Shown piece after piece: positions 1 through 9,044 of a stretch of 21,675 nucleotides of DNA; within the stretch, counting starts at the first letter, position 1; each line of letters opens with the position of its first letter. The stretch comes from Larix sibirica (lineage: Eukaryota; Streptophyta; Pinopsida; Pinales; Pinaceae): contig NWUY0300016002.1 of the NCBI GenBank assembly GCA_004151065.3, forward strand, positions 19,545 to 41,219. Reading direction: 5' to 3'. The notes beneath the pieces are model-generated. The model was not told the DNA's origin. It ran no database searches and worked only from the letters and a program-made list of their open reading frames with translations. Both the position numbers and the translations under genes were made by a program.

Positions 1-280
1 GGTTTTTGAAGAGATATAAACCGCCCCCAAAAAGGACTTTTAGGAGTAGTTACAAACCACCTGCAAAAGGAATTTTTGGGGGTGGTTTGGAACCGCCTCT
101 AAAAGTCACTTTTGGAGGCAGATTATATTTCTTCAAAAACCACTACTAAAAGGATTGAGTTTTAGCAGCAATGCCTTTAGGATTTTTTTTTACAAAACCA
201 TCACTAATGCTAAAACCCCTGCCAATTCCACTTTTGGAGGCGGAAAATGACTGTCTCTAAAGGTCTTTTTTGTAGTAGTT
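1..280. mobile_element. CACTA-type DNA transposon terminus (partial)
   Basis: The stretch is packed with short motifs of the form AACCGCCTCTAAAAG and its reverse complement CTTTTGGAGGCGG, at about 18-35, 56-70, 73-105, 109-120, 231-244 and 251-263. Alternating direct and inverted subterminal repeats of this kind mark plant CACTA (En/Spm) elements. The right edge reads TGTAGTAGTT at 271-280, close to the inverted CACTACTA terminus with the last G changed. A forward CACTACTAAAAGG lies at 141-153, so 141-280 could alternatively be a small non-autonomous element. No matching 3-bp target duplication is visible at either choice of ends. No transposase is present; any body of the element lies left of the window. 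Confidence 0.7.
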
Positions 281-747
281 TCTCAACTAGTTAAGCTGAT
301 GCTCGGTAAATGGCTTTGTGAAGATCCATGCAAACCTTTGTGAAATCCTCCTTATTTTGAAGTGCATGTGATCCCATTCATGAGATCCAAACACTTTGAA
401 GTGCTTGAATGGTGGTTNTGCAGAACTTGGTGAACTGTAGGAGCAAAGGTTGTAGATCTAGAGAATGAGAAGAGATTTTGGAGGTCTTATCCAACAAGAA
501 CATGAATTAGGACAAGTTCTCCAATGGATTCTTCAATTAGAACTTGATTTGGGACAAGCTATCGAATGGATAGAAGAAATTTGTATATCACCTCTTCTTA
601 TGGGCTTGTAAAAGGGTCTTCCTCGTTTGAGTGGTGGATCATGGATGTGCATATGTCCTCACAGTCCATATGTTTCGAAGCTTATGGGGCCTCTTTCATA
701 CTCTCAATGTATGTGAATATTCCTTGTAGGACATTTTTTGTGAATCT
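281..747. other. Non-coding stretch, nothing recognised; N at 419
   Basis: No coding-like frame and no RNA gene is seen. A 78-codon open frame at 566-802 has no recognisable motif and overlaps the tandem repeat region, so it is not called. An ambiguous base stands at 419. The sequence CTTATGGGGCCTC occurs at about 681 and again at about 748, the first hint of the repeat structure that follows. Confidence 0.5.
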
Positions 748-1140
748 TATGGGGCCTCCTTCAACAAGACTGGATCTAGCATATCAACTGTGTGGCAACT
801 GAGCTAGGGAGATAGGAGATCCATGGCTACAAATGAGCTCTCTAATCATTGCAAGTGAGATCTTTGATGGCTGAAAATGAGCTCTTTTATGGCTGAAAAT
901 GATCTCTCTAATGGTTGCAAATGAGATATTTGATGGCCGCAAAATCCTTGTTGCAACCTTTAACAAGATTGGATCTAGCATACCAACTATGTAGCAACTG
1001 AGCTGCAAAGATAGGAGATCCATGGTTGCAAATGAGCTCTCTAATGGTTTCAAATGAGCTCTTTGATGGATGAAAAATCCTTTTTGATGGCTACAAAATC
1101 ATGGTTGCAAAATGCCTTCTTTAACCTGCAAAAGATCGAT
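748..1140. repeat. Imperfect ~200-bp tandem repeat with internal short repeats
   Basis: A block starting near 762 (AACAAGACTGGATCTAGCAT, then a GAGATAGGAGATCCATGG core) returns near 963 with scattered substitutions, an offset of about 200 bp. Within and between the two blocks a shorter, roughly 25-30 bp phrase built on ATGGTTGCAAATGAGCTCT recurs with variation (about 822, 850, 880, 910, 1022, 1048, 1085). The short phrases suggest local slippage and the longer unit one segmental tandem duplication. The minus-strand open frame 784-1053 is an effect of the repeat and is not called as a gene. Confidence 0.75.
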
Positions 1141-1389
1141 CCCTTACAAAAAAAAGCACTAGAACACTAACTAGTTTAGTACCCCTGCAACTGTGATGCC
1201 ATGCAAAATTTGAGCATATCGATCTAGGCGCATAAACTAAAGATATATACTATGAAAACCAAATCAACAATCAACTAATCATGTAACAAATGAGATATCA
1301 TAGATCATTACACAAAAACTAGAAGCAGATAAGAAGAAAAGAATGATGTATTTCNATGCAATAGGGTCAAAATTGGGATATTACATACA
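1141..1389 (-). other. Unassigned; possible LTR fragment edge (minus strand)
   Basis: Read on the minus strand, the sequence leaving the LINE remnant near 1390 begins TGTAATATCCCAATTTTGAC. This resembles the TG-starting 5' edge of some plant Ty3-type LTRs. No second LTR, primer binding site or polypurine tract is visible, and there is an N at 1354. This is a weak resemblance only; otherwise the interval shows nothing. Confidence 0.25.
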
Positions 1390-1427
1390 ACCTCCACAAG
1401 TCCCAGATCATCAACATTTAACCATTC

Positions 1428-2333
1428 CTAAGAGATTAGACAAGCGTTAACTAAATCACTGATTTGGGCAACATAAGTAAATCCTTGTTCTCTTAAACTG
1501 TCCAACAGATCCAATGGGATACTGTAAGCATTATCCCCACCAATCCATGGGTCTTGTCCTAGTCTAACCCTTCTTCCATTGTCGATCTGCCAAACCAGCC
1601 AATCCCAAATCACCTCAAATTCCTTTAACGTAGCTTTCCACATATTATAAACTTGTCTAATGGAGTTATCCTCAATCTTGAGCCATTCTTACACAGATAG
1701 AGGGGCTATATATTTGAAATAAACCACCTCAACCCATATCCCTTCCCCTTGGAGTATCCTCCAAACACCCTTGGCTGCAAGGGCCTTTGCAAAACAATGA
1801 GGGTCCTTGAAACCCCTACCTCCAAGCTCCCTTGGTCTATAAATAATATGCCATGCACACCAATGGAAAGAAGCACCATCCATATTCCCTCGCCAAATGA
1901 AATTATAACAAAGCTTTTGGATGTGATCCAGAATACCCATAAGTAGGTATTCCATTGAAGTCCAATAAGCGGGCACTGCTTCCAACACAGATTTAACCGG
2001 ACTCATTATGCCCCCTCTACTGAGCCATTTATTGCACCACATATGCAATATTTTCTCCACTTTCCCTATGAGCCAGCCCCAATCTTTCATCTGATAATCA
2101 TTTGGTTTGAGTATGAAAACCAAATATCCCAGGCCTTGTTCCAAATCCACCACAGGGAAAGACATATGAGCATTAATACACTCAACATCAGCTTGGTCAA
2201 TGAACATATAGGATAAAGAATATGTTCTTGCATTAAATTTCATACATGTAGCTCCTCCAAAAATCCTAATAAGACTCTGCAAAAGAACCATTTCTCCTGG
2301 AACCTTTAGAAAAAAGAAGGATATCATCGACAA
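1428..2333 (-). pseudogene. LINE ORF2 post-RT (thumb/connection) region
   Basis: Follows the RT box in the minus-strand frame. Diagnostic stretches are VEKILHMWCNKWLSRGG, KSVLEAVPAYW, LCYNFIWRG and RPRELGGRGFKDPHCFAKAL, the usual order in plant L1 elements downstream of RT. A second open piece at 1428-1643 (same frame, separated by a stop near 1689 and a short interruption) carries VWQIDNGRRVRLGQDPWIGG, the segment before the zinc-binding domain. The zinc-binding domain itself is missing because homology ends near 1390. About 300 residues are recognisable. The plus-strand frame at 1749-1946 is a shadow. Confidence 0.88.
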
Positions 2334-3340
2334 AAAAAATGAGTAATATGAAGTAGTCCACCAACAGATATACCTTGTAAAGACCCCATGTTCTTAGCCT
2401 GGAGAATTAAATGGCTTAAACCTTCAACCACCAAGATGAAAAGGAGAGGTGTTATAGGGAATCCCTAAAGAAAGGGGTTGTGTAACCATTTAAAAGGACT
2501 GCAAAGGAGATTGGAGATACACATGACATCACCCAATTCACAAATTGCAAATCAAATCCAACATGTAGTAAGACCAATCTCAAATTAAACCAATTAACTC
2601 TATCATATTCCTTTGAAATATCCACCTTGACAATCATTGCAGGAGAATGCTTAGTTTTCACCATGTGAATGATCTCTTGAGAAATGTCAATCGCATCATG
2701 TATTTTCCTTTCGAATAGAACGACAAATTGTTCCTGAGAAATAACATCAGATAAGGGACCTTCAATCTTGTTTGCAATGATTTTTGCAATAAGTTCATAT
2801 AAGCAGTTGCATAGAGAGATTGGTTGAATCCTCCATACTGATGGGCTTGTTAGTTTCAGGGATGGGAGCGATGAATGTAGCATTGAAAGCTGCTAATATA
2901 CTATTGTTAACTCTAGAATTCTCAATGACCTTTAAAATGTCTTCTTCAAACACATCTAGAAATGCTGAAAGAAATTCAGAGATCCACCCATAAGGACCTG
3001 GGCCCTTCTCCCTTTGGATATGAGATAGATAAACACTTAAATCCCTAGATGTAACTGGTTCTTTCAAAGAGTTATTATGATCCTCATTAATGAAGGAGGG
3101 GTAAGAAGAAGCAACCCGCAACATCTAAGCAACAATTTCTCTCCGGTCTTCCTGATAAAGATTCTTGAAATAATTAACTCCAAGCTTTGAGATTTCCTTG
3201 TGTTCAGGTATCTCCATACCTTGGTCATTCTACAATTTCCAAATGGAGTTTGTATTTTTCCTTTGATTTTCAAAAGTATGGAAATATTTTGTGTTGTCAT
3301 CGCCACTCTTAAGCCAAATAGCCCTAATCTTGAGACGCCA
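2318..3340 (-). pseudogene. LINE ORF2 linker and reverse transcriptase domain, broken
   Basis: The frame of the endonuclease continues through WRLKIRAIWLKSGDDNTKYF (typical of the LINE pre-RT linker), with in-frame TAG stops at 3230-3232 and 3125-3127, to the motif IQREKGPGPYGW near 2995. A frameshift near 2840 moves the RT into another frame: PISLCNCLYELIAKIIANKI, then motif A as VDISKEYDRVNW near 2620. After a damaged RQGCPLSP-like segment near 2460, the metal-binding box FVDDILLF is intact at about 2312-2333, in a third frame. Both aspartates of that box are kept. The open frames at 2452-2883, 2795-3124 and 3064-3306 are pieces of this one broken gene or its shadows. Confidence 0.9.
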
Positions 3341-4013
3341 TTAAGCCTCTTTTTCTAGCAAATTTTTATGCTTCTTTGCTTCCAGACCTTGAATATGTAT
3401 ATTTTGTTCCAGAGAACTAAAACCTTCCATATTTTGAGAGTAATACAACTCCAACGCTTTTTCCATATCGCAAAGCTCTTTTTGCATAGTAATTCTATTG
3501 TCAAAATCCCAAGTCAATGTTTTGGATTTTATGCTCTTCATATTATTGAGAAATTGCAGAGCTGTGGAATCCCTGCAATTACCATCATAAGGGAGCCATG
3601 AACCTTTGACCATATTATTGAAATTGTCCTCCTCCAACCAACTAGAACAAAATTTAAATGGACTAGGAGGCTTAGAGGGACCCAAAACAAGCTCCAAGAG
3701 GATTGGAAAATGATCGGATTCTCCCCCAGTAGCCACCCATTGTTGAATGTTAGAAGTCCCATTTAAAATACATTCATTTACAAAAAAATTGTCGATTCTC
3801 TTCGCAATACTGTCAGCCCCAGACCTCATGTTCCTCCAAGTAGGGTGAGGATTAGTAAGCAAAATGTCAAAAAGGGGGCTATCATCCAACTTCCTAATGA
3901 AATATTTTGATAAAGGATCCTTTATATCTTTTTGTCCCCATATTTCTACTTCCCCTAATGAGAAGTTCAAATCACCACCAATAATGATCCTTTCTTGAGC
4001 AATAATCCCCCAG
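3341..4013 (-). pseudogene. LINE ORF2 endonuclease (APE/EEP-type) domain, partial
   Basis: Carboxy-terminal part of the apurinic-like endonuclease that nicks target DNA for target-primed reverse transcription. The minus-strand frame shows GGDLNFSLGE near 3950-3985, containing the conserved GDLN element. It then has RIDNFFVNE and, near 3710-3725, GGESDHFPILLEL with the catalytic SDH triad element. The frame is open from 4013 to a TAA at 3341-3343 and then continues in the same frame into the RT linker, so that TAA is an in-frame nonsense mutation. The N-terminal half of the endonuclease is absent because the element stops at 4013. Clearly LINE-derived and non-functional. Confidence 0.9.
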
Positions 4014-4401
4014 TCACAATATATATAAAGGAAATTTGAATTAGGTCAGGAGGCTATTTGAATTTCTCATGTAGTTCTTAGAGACTAGTCAGGCTTAACT
4101 AGAGCCAAATTCCCTTAGTTATCCATGCACACCTAGACTGAGTTTAATTGACCTAAGAATCCCCAATTCACTAGTTTTGACTAAGTAATGTACAAGCAAT
4201 TGACTGTAGGTGCATTCAAATCCATAAAATCACTCAATTGAGGCACTTAGGGTTTGATAGGGCTGATTAGGGTTAGTTAGGACCTAGATTAGTGGAGCAC
4301 ATCTAGTCCTCAACCAATTCTAGGATTAGTCACTCCTAAAATCAAGGAACAATTCCTCAAATCAAGAAATGTGCCCCCAATTCTAGGACTCCATCTTAGG
4401 G
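4014..4401. other. Start of unit copy 1, unassigned non-coding (repeated at 10697-11084)
   Basis: About 390 bp without a coding-like frame in either strand. The phrases TAGGGTTTGATAGGG and TTAGGGTTAGTTAGG near 4248-4280 are locally repetitive but are not a telomere array. CAATTCTAGGA occurs twice (about 4315 and 4378). No LTR ends or transposon termini were recognised. Confidence 0.5.
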
Positions 4402-5650
4402 TTGACTCAGATGATCAGTTTGGATGGGGTTTGGTTCACTAGAGTCATCAAGTTAAGGTCTAGGTGGTTATGTAGAGGGTTATTTTCTCTAACATGCACT
4501 ACTTTGGATGGAATAGTCATCATTATTCTTCTTTACACAAATGATATTATTTTATTAGAAATGAGCTCCTCCAATCTTGACAAGCAACTTCAAATTCTCA
4601 AAGACTTTTGCACTAGTTCTGAAATGTTAGGAACACTAATAAGACAAAGGTCATAATCATAAGATCTAAGCAAATTACCTAACCATTTTATTTTGTATGA
4701 CAATAACACCTTAGAGGAAGTTCTTCGTACAAATATCTTAGATTTGGCCTTCATCATAGGCTCAACTATAACTATATTGCAAAAAGAATTGTTAATGGAG
4801 TATTAATGGAGAACAACTCTAAGATATTGATTTTTGGTAATGAGAATTTTTTTTTTTTCTTTGATACACATGTTAATATGATGGTCTTGTATCACTGTGA
4901 AGTTTGGGGTTGTAGCATTTCTAAAGAAACTTGAAGAAAATATAGTGAATCTTAAAATGTTTTATAACCAATAATCTTAAAATTAAAAGAGATACACCCT
5001 ATCAAATCCTTTTCTTGGAGCCTAAGCTCCCGTCCATTAAGAGTAAAACTATGGTCAAGTACTTATAAATGTACAATCACAAGTTAGTCAACATGGAGAG
5101 TAAGAAGTTTAGTTAACATTATTTAAAATATCAAGGTCTAAACATGTAGATTCTTGGCTTAATCTTTGGGGGATGAAGATGCATCTCTTTAGAATATTGA
5201 TACTATTGAAAGCAAAATTACAACTAATTTTAAAGAGAAATTATGGTGGAATGAAGAAATTGAGAATATTAGAAAGTTAATTTACAATAAGGAGATCATA
5301 AACCCTGAGCTAGAATATCAAAATAGTCATTTTAATGTAGGCAATTTAAATAATACAATTAATATTGCTAAAATAACTATGGAGCTGGACTAGGCAGATC
5401 ATGATAAGAAATAATATATATATTTTTATGATACTTAAAAGGTGGAGGATGAAAAACACATTTTCTTAAACTTCCCTGCCTACATAAAATTTATATTTCA
5501 TTTTCAATCCATTTGCAATACCACTACGAATCTTTATAACATATTAACTCATAAAAGTCAAAGAGAGCTTTGAAATCTGATTTCTACTCTTTTTTATTAG
5601 AGAAATAATATGTTGAAACAAATTAGACTATTTCCACATTTAATTTTTTA
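4402..5650 (+). pseudogene. RTE-like LINE remnant (RT C-terminal part to 3' end), copy 1
   Basis: Plus-strand translation near 4505-4620 gives ILLYTNDIILLEMSSSNLDK, the RT metal-binding box and following helix of RTE-clade LINEs. The usual YADD reads YTND, so the first catalytic aspartate (GAT) has become asparagine (AAT). Downstream, spread over three frames with many stops, are LYDNNTLEEV (near 4695), a trace of LYHCEVWGCSISKE (near 4890), FITNNLKIKRDTPYQI-like text (near 4965) and KVEDEKHIFLNFPAYIKF (near 5445-5490). These lie in the order expected for the RTE post-RT region. The N-terminal endonuclease and most of RT are absent. Homology fades near 5650. The only continuous open piece is 4402-4656. 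A dead copy, recognised by motif order rather than by search. Confidence 0.8.
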
Positions 5651-5763
5651 AAGTTTAGTAAATCAAAATTGATCTTTAATAAATAGTAATAATCATCACC
5701 ATCATTATTTTAGTGTAAAATTTGACATATATTTTGTTGTTCATTTTAACCCACAGTTTAACA

Positions 5764-5917
5764 ATTAAAAACTAAAGGAAATCTGCGGTTGAATTTTTAA
5801 ATTTGACAGTTTCGAACCTCTTAAGCAAATTATCGTTCTCTTGAAGATGAACCTGCTTAAAAAATTCGAAATTGTCGAATTTAAAAATTCAACCGCAGAT
5901 TTCCTTTAGTTTTTAAT
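5764..5917. repeat. 154-bp near-perfect inverted repeat (foldback/MITE-like), copy 1
   Basis: The left arm ATTAAAAACTAAAGGAAATC (5764 onward) pairs with the right arm ending GATTTCCTTTAGTTTTTAAT at 5917. The pairing runs about 53 bp with two mismatches. An inner, weaker stem (CTTAAGCA near 5819 with TGCTTAA near 5854) follows, with a loop of roughly 26 nt. A 12-bp AT-rich direct repeat, ATATATTTTGTT, occurs at 5727-5738 and 5916-5927, but it is not flush with both hairpin ends, so a target duplication is not established. There is no coding potential. It could be a MITE, a foldback element or a small-RNA precursor. Confidence 0.85.
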
Positions 5918-6000
5918 ATATTTTGTTCTAAATTCATTTAGAAAATTAAAAAATGAAAAAAAAAATATCTCAATACCATTACAAAAAATAATCTTCCACA

Positions 6001-6545
6001 TTTTTTAAAATTTTGAAACAGCTTTTAACTTCAAAAAGTTTTGAAACACCTTTTAACTTCAATAAGATAATTGTTTTGATATATTATGATGAAAATTAGG
6101 TCAAATTCCTCTGGTTCAAAAATATAAGCTAACTTTGAAACACCAAAAAGTTTAACTTCAAAAAGTTTTGAAACACCTTTTAACTTTCAAAAGATAAATG
6201 TTTTGATATACTATGATGAAAATTAGGTCATATTCCTCCAGTACATCTAAATGCAAGTAAAAGTTATAAGCTAACACAATATGGCAGTTTAAATACAACT
6301 TTTAGTTTTAAAAAAGTAATTGTAAGTTAAAAAAAGGTTTAAAAAGGGTAATTGTTTTGATATAGTAGGATGAAAATGATAGAGTAAGATGAAAATTAGG
6401 TCAAATTTCCTATGGTACATCTAAATACAAGTAAAAAATATAAGCTAATGCAATTTTTATAGCAATTTTGATGCACGATTTAGTTTTTAAAAAAGGGTAA
6501 TTGTTTTGATATAGTAAGATGAAAATGAAATCAAAATTCCAACTT
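6001..6545. repeat. AT-rich degenerate tandem repeat array, copy 1
   Basis: A phrase centred on AATTGTTTTGATATAGTA, followed by GATGAAAATTAGGTCAAATT, recurs near 6069, 6190, 6348 and 6496, spaced about 120-160 bp. Between them, AAACACCTTTTAACTTCAAA recurs (near 6015, 6045, 6150 and 6172) and so does ACATCTAAATACAAGTAAAA (6242 and 6417). Unit borders have drifted. The only differences from copy 2 lie inside this array (6084-6152). Confidence 0.8.
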
Positions 6546-6954
6546 ATGATTGTAGTGATTTTGGTTAGTCATGATCATCTAAGCCCTCATCCATTATCCA
6601 TTATCTACATTGAGCTCCTCCCTTATCCACAAAGAAATCAAGGAATTGTTTTTCTTTTTTAACAAGAATGGATAGTTGTATTAAAAAAAAGATGGATGGG
6701 GAATTGTGGCTGAGCCAATCTAGTTCAATACAGAGCTCAAATTCGTCATCAGTTTTCAGATTATAGATGTTCTTAATCATGCTACATAGATGGGATTCCA
6801 AATGCTCAAATCGTGTTTTCAATTCTCCACGAGCTACGTTTAGATCGGTGCAAGGCTAGCGAGTAGTGCCAATTGCTAATCAACGAAGTCGGAGTAGTAT
6901 ATAACTTTGTGAATCCTACTCTTGGTATGCTCAGGATCAGTCATGCTTGGCATG

Positions 6955-7212
6955 TTAGGGAATGTGATGATAGCCCATCTCCTTGTTCGAGCGTTTGAAT
7001 TTACCATATTCGAGACTTGTACCGGCTTTTGCCTCTCTGTCAGCTTCATAGTTCAAATCTCTCATAATGTGGAATGCTTTGAATTGGGTAAAAGAGGTCG
7101 CGATTTGCCGGATGCGGTGAATGATCCTTTTTATTGCCAAATCGTTGAAGTCTGTGTGCGTGTTGAAGGATTTGATGATTAAAATGGAGTCTCCAAATAC
7201 ATGTAAATTCTC
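6955..7212 (-). pseudogene. C-terminal RNase H part after a frameshift, copy 1
   Basis: A change of frame between 7233 and 7212 (about one base lost in an A-rich run) moves the remaining RNase H into another minus-strand frame. There the text continues naturally: HVFGDSILIIKSF with the third catalytic Asp near 7190, then FHIMRDLNYEADREAKAG near 7020-7060 with the NxxAD motif carrying the last catalytic Asp. It ends at a TAA at 6955-6957. Aligned with the preceding segment, the whole RNase H is present but split. The plus-strand frames at 6922-7182 and 7121-7306 are shadows. Confidence 0.88.
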
Positions 7213-7232
7213 TATTTTCTATTTTTGGCAAT

Positions 7233-8156
7233 CTAACAGCCTTTTAGGAGAGCCATGGCTTTTGCTAGATTGTTGGAACAAGTTCCCAGTCCCCACCTAT
7301 ATCTGATTTCCATCGTTCCTCCTGTAGAGAATAAGACCCCTCCCACTCCAGCTGGTCCGGGATTTCTTTTGGATGCGCCATCGAAGTGTAAGCTGTCTAT
7401 AATCTGTTTGTTTCTCCAATCTTGAAATTCAGAATTGGTGAATTTGATTTGCCAATGTGGCAGATTCCGAGGTTGTATTCTTACATCCTTTTTGGGGCTG
7501 GGGAGGAGGGTTCCAAGCCAATGTAGCTCATTTGCATTGAGGTTTGTGTCCGTATTGAGGTTAGAGTATTGCACGCATTCGATTAGAAGGCCTTTGTCCT
7601 GACCAACAACTTGCAAGGGGAAGGTACATGTGTCTTGGAATATGGCTTTATTCCTTGCTAGCCAAATCTTCCAACATGTGAATTTAGGAATCGTCATCCA
7701 TATAAGAGACCATAGTTTTTTTTTTGAAAGAGGGGAAGGGTAGGTGGACTTCCAATCTTTAAGAAGATAGGTGATGGAGTTGAAGACCAACATAGTCACA
7801 TCAAGACTTTGGAGCATGTGGTTCCGGACAGCTTTTGTGAATTGGCATTCCAAAAATAAGTGGTCTATTGATTCATAATTCTTTCGATATAATATGCATC
7901 TGTGTGGCCCAATGATGCCTCTTTTGATTAGATTGTCTCCAGTAAGCACTTTCCTGTGGGCGAGTGTCCAGGTGAAGAAATTTACTTTGGGAATTCCAAA
8001 TGGATTCCATACCATATCCCATAAGATTTTCATTGAAGTATCATGATTTTGAAGGGCGTTGAAGCCTAGAGCAGTTGTGTACTTCCCTTTTGGGCCCCAA
8101 CCACAATCGTCTTTGTCCTGTAGGTGGGAAGGAGAACAACCAACCAAGTTTTCCAT
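7233..8156 (-). pseudogene. Zinc-binding (zf-RVT) domain and N-terminal RNase H, copy 1
   Basis: 307 codons, same frame as the preceding segments. Residues about 20-125 form the RT-associated zinc-binding domain: WGPKGKYTTALGF, FFTWTLAHRKVLTGDNLIKRG, then RCILYRKNYESIDHLFLEC. There the second cysteine of the CxxC pair is Tyr (TAT). After a variable linker, the RNase H fold begins with DSLHFDGASKRNPGPAG, whose first catalytic Asp is residue 259. It reaches SNNLAKAMALL, where the conserved catalytic Glu (NNxAE) is Lys at residue 299. A TAG ends the open piece at 7233-7235. RNase H in plant LINEs removes RNA from the RNA-DNA hybrid; this copy cannot. Confidence 0.92.
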
Positions 8157-8204
8157 GAGAAGAGTTCTGGAGGGTTTGAGGTTAGCTGGGATTTCAAGAA
8201 TTTT

Positions 8205-9044
8205 CTAGTCTTGCCATGCGCCGTTGGAATCCCAAGAATTGAGATCTTTCAGCGTTCTTATTATGTTATGAGCTAGCCATTGGGATATGTCATGTAGTTC
8301 GTTCTTTTCCTGGAGAGGGGGGCGCCCCATGATTTTGTCAGAGAAAATGTCTATATTCCTTCCATTCCCAGGAGTCCAATAAAGCTTTCGATTGAAGAGA
8401 TCCCATGCAGCTCTGCATAATGACCGTATCGAGGATCCTTTAGAGATGGGCTTGTTGTCAAGGCATCTTAGCTTTGTGCCTGTTAAGTATTTCCTCCTTA
8501 GAAAATGGCTGACCCGATGTTGTCTGTTGGACAGTATTTGCCAAAGAATTTTGTCTCCCATTGCTATATTTGCTTGGTGAGGGTCACGAATTTGGAGATC
8601 GCCTGAGATTTTTGGTTGTTTTATGATGCTCCAGTTCACCAAATGCAGCTTGTTCTCATTGTTTTTTCCCCTTGTCCATAGGAAATCTCTTATAAGTTTA
8701 ATGATTTGATTTGATGTCCATTTGGGTGCCAAAAGAAGGGATGACTGGTAAATTGGGAGGGCTGAGAGGACTGCTTTTATCAAGATCAATTTCCCGGCTT
8801 TGTTGAGCCAATATCCTCCCCAATTTCTAATTTTGGATTTGATTCTGCTTATAGTTTCATCCCATAATCTTGATTTTGTGTGGCCTTGTGCTATAGGGAG
8901 GCCCAAGTATTTGAAGTTGTCCTGAAATTTCATTCCGAGAATGTGACCAATGTTGGTTGCATAAGTTTTATTTAGATTCCAGTTGTAGATGAAACTCTTG
9001 CAGAAGTTGATAATGCCTCCTAAGGCATTGCAGTACCATGCCAT
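8205..9044 (-). pseudogene. LINE post-RT thumb/connection region, copy 1
   Basis: A 279-codon stretch in the same frame as the RT, bounded by a TAG near 9048 and a TAG at 8205-8207. Landmarks in order: FKYLGLPIAQG (about residue 45), RIKSKIRNWGGYWLNKAGKL, IKAVLSALPIYQSSLLL, IKLIRDFLWTRG and RRKYLTGTKLRCLD. These are the usual thumb and connection motifs of plant L1 ORF2. It is a segment of one decayed polyprotein rather than a separate gene; its apparent ATG is internal. The plus-strand frame 8392-8580 is a shadow. Confidence 0.9.

Larger units (their letters stand above)
1390..4013 (-). mobile_element. L1-like non-LTR retrotransposon (LINE) remnant, 5' end lost
   Basis: Minus-strand remains of one LINE ORF2 in the expected order: endonuclease (4013 to about 3690), linker and RT (about 3690 to 2320), and post-RT region (2333 to 1428). 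The frame changes near 2840 and again near 2330, and several stops interrupt it. The element ends at 4013, still inside the endonuclease, exactly where the 6650-bp duplicated unit begins. That may be ordinary LINE 5' truncation or a rearrangement breakpoint. No zinc-binding or RNase H part remains on the 3' side, and no poly(A) tail or target duplication was found. Confidence 0.9.

Noticed and set aside
566-802. 78-codon plus-strand ORF
   Set aside because: No motif, and it runs into the tandem repeat region. Composition and length are within chance for this window.
784-1053. 89-codon minus-strand ORF with repeated RELI/REII phrases
   Set aside because: The apparent protein repeats simply mirror the DNA repeat; no start context or known domain.
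748-1140. CRISPR-like array
   Set aside because: Repeats are diverged, contiguous and variable in length with no unique spacers, and the genome is eukaryotic.
1345-1354. ATGTATTTC next to the N at 1354 also follows the N at 10663
   Set aside because: Only nine AT-rich bases are shared and on opposite sides of the Ns; likely coincidence in a 21-kb AT-rich sequence.
4240-4285. TTAGGG-like phrases as an interstitial telomere repeat
   Set aside because: The plant telomere unit is TTTAGGG in tandem; here the phrases are irregular and separated by unrelated bases.
6601-6822. 73-codon minus-strand ORF downstream of the RNase H stop
   Set aside because: It lies in the putative LINE 3' UTR and includes the A-rich tail region; no conserved motif.
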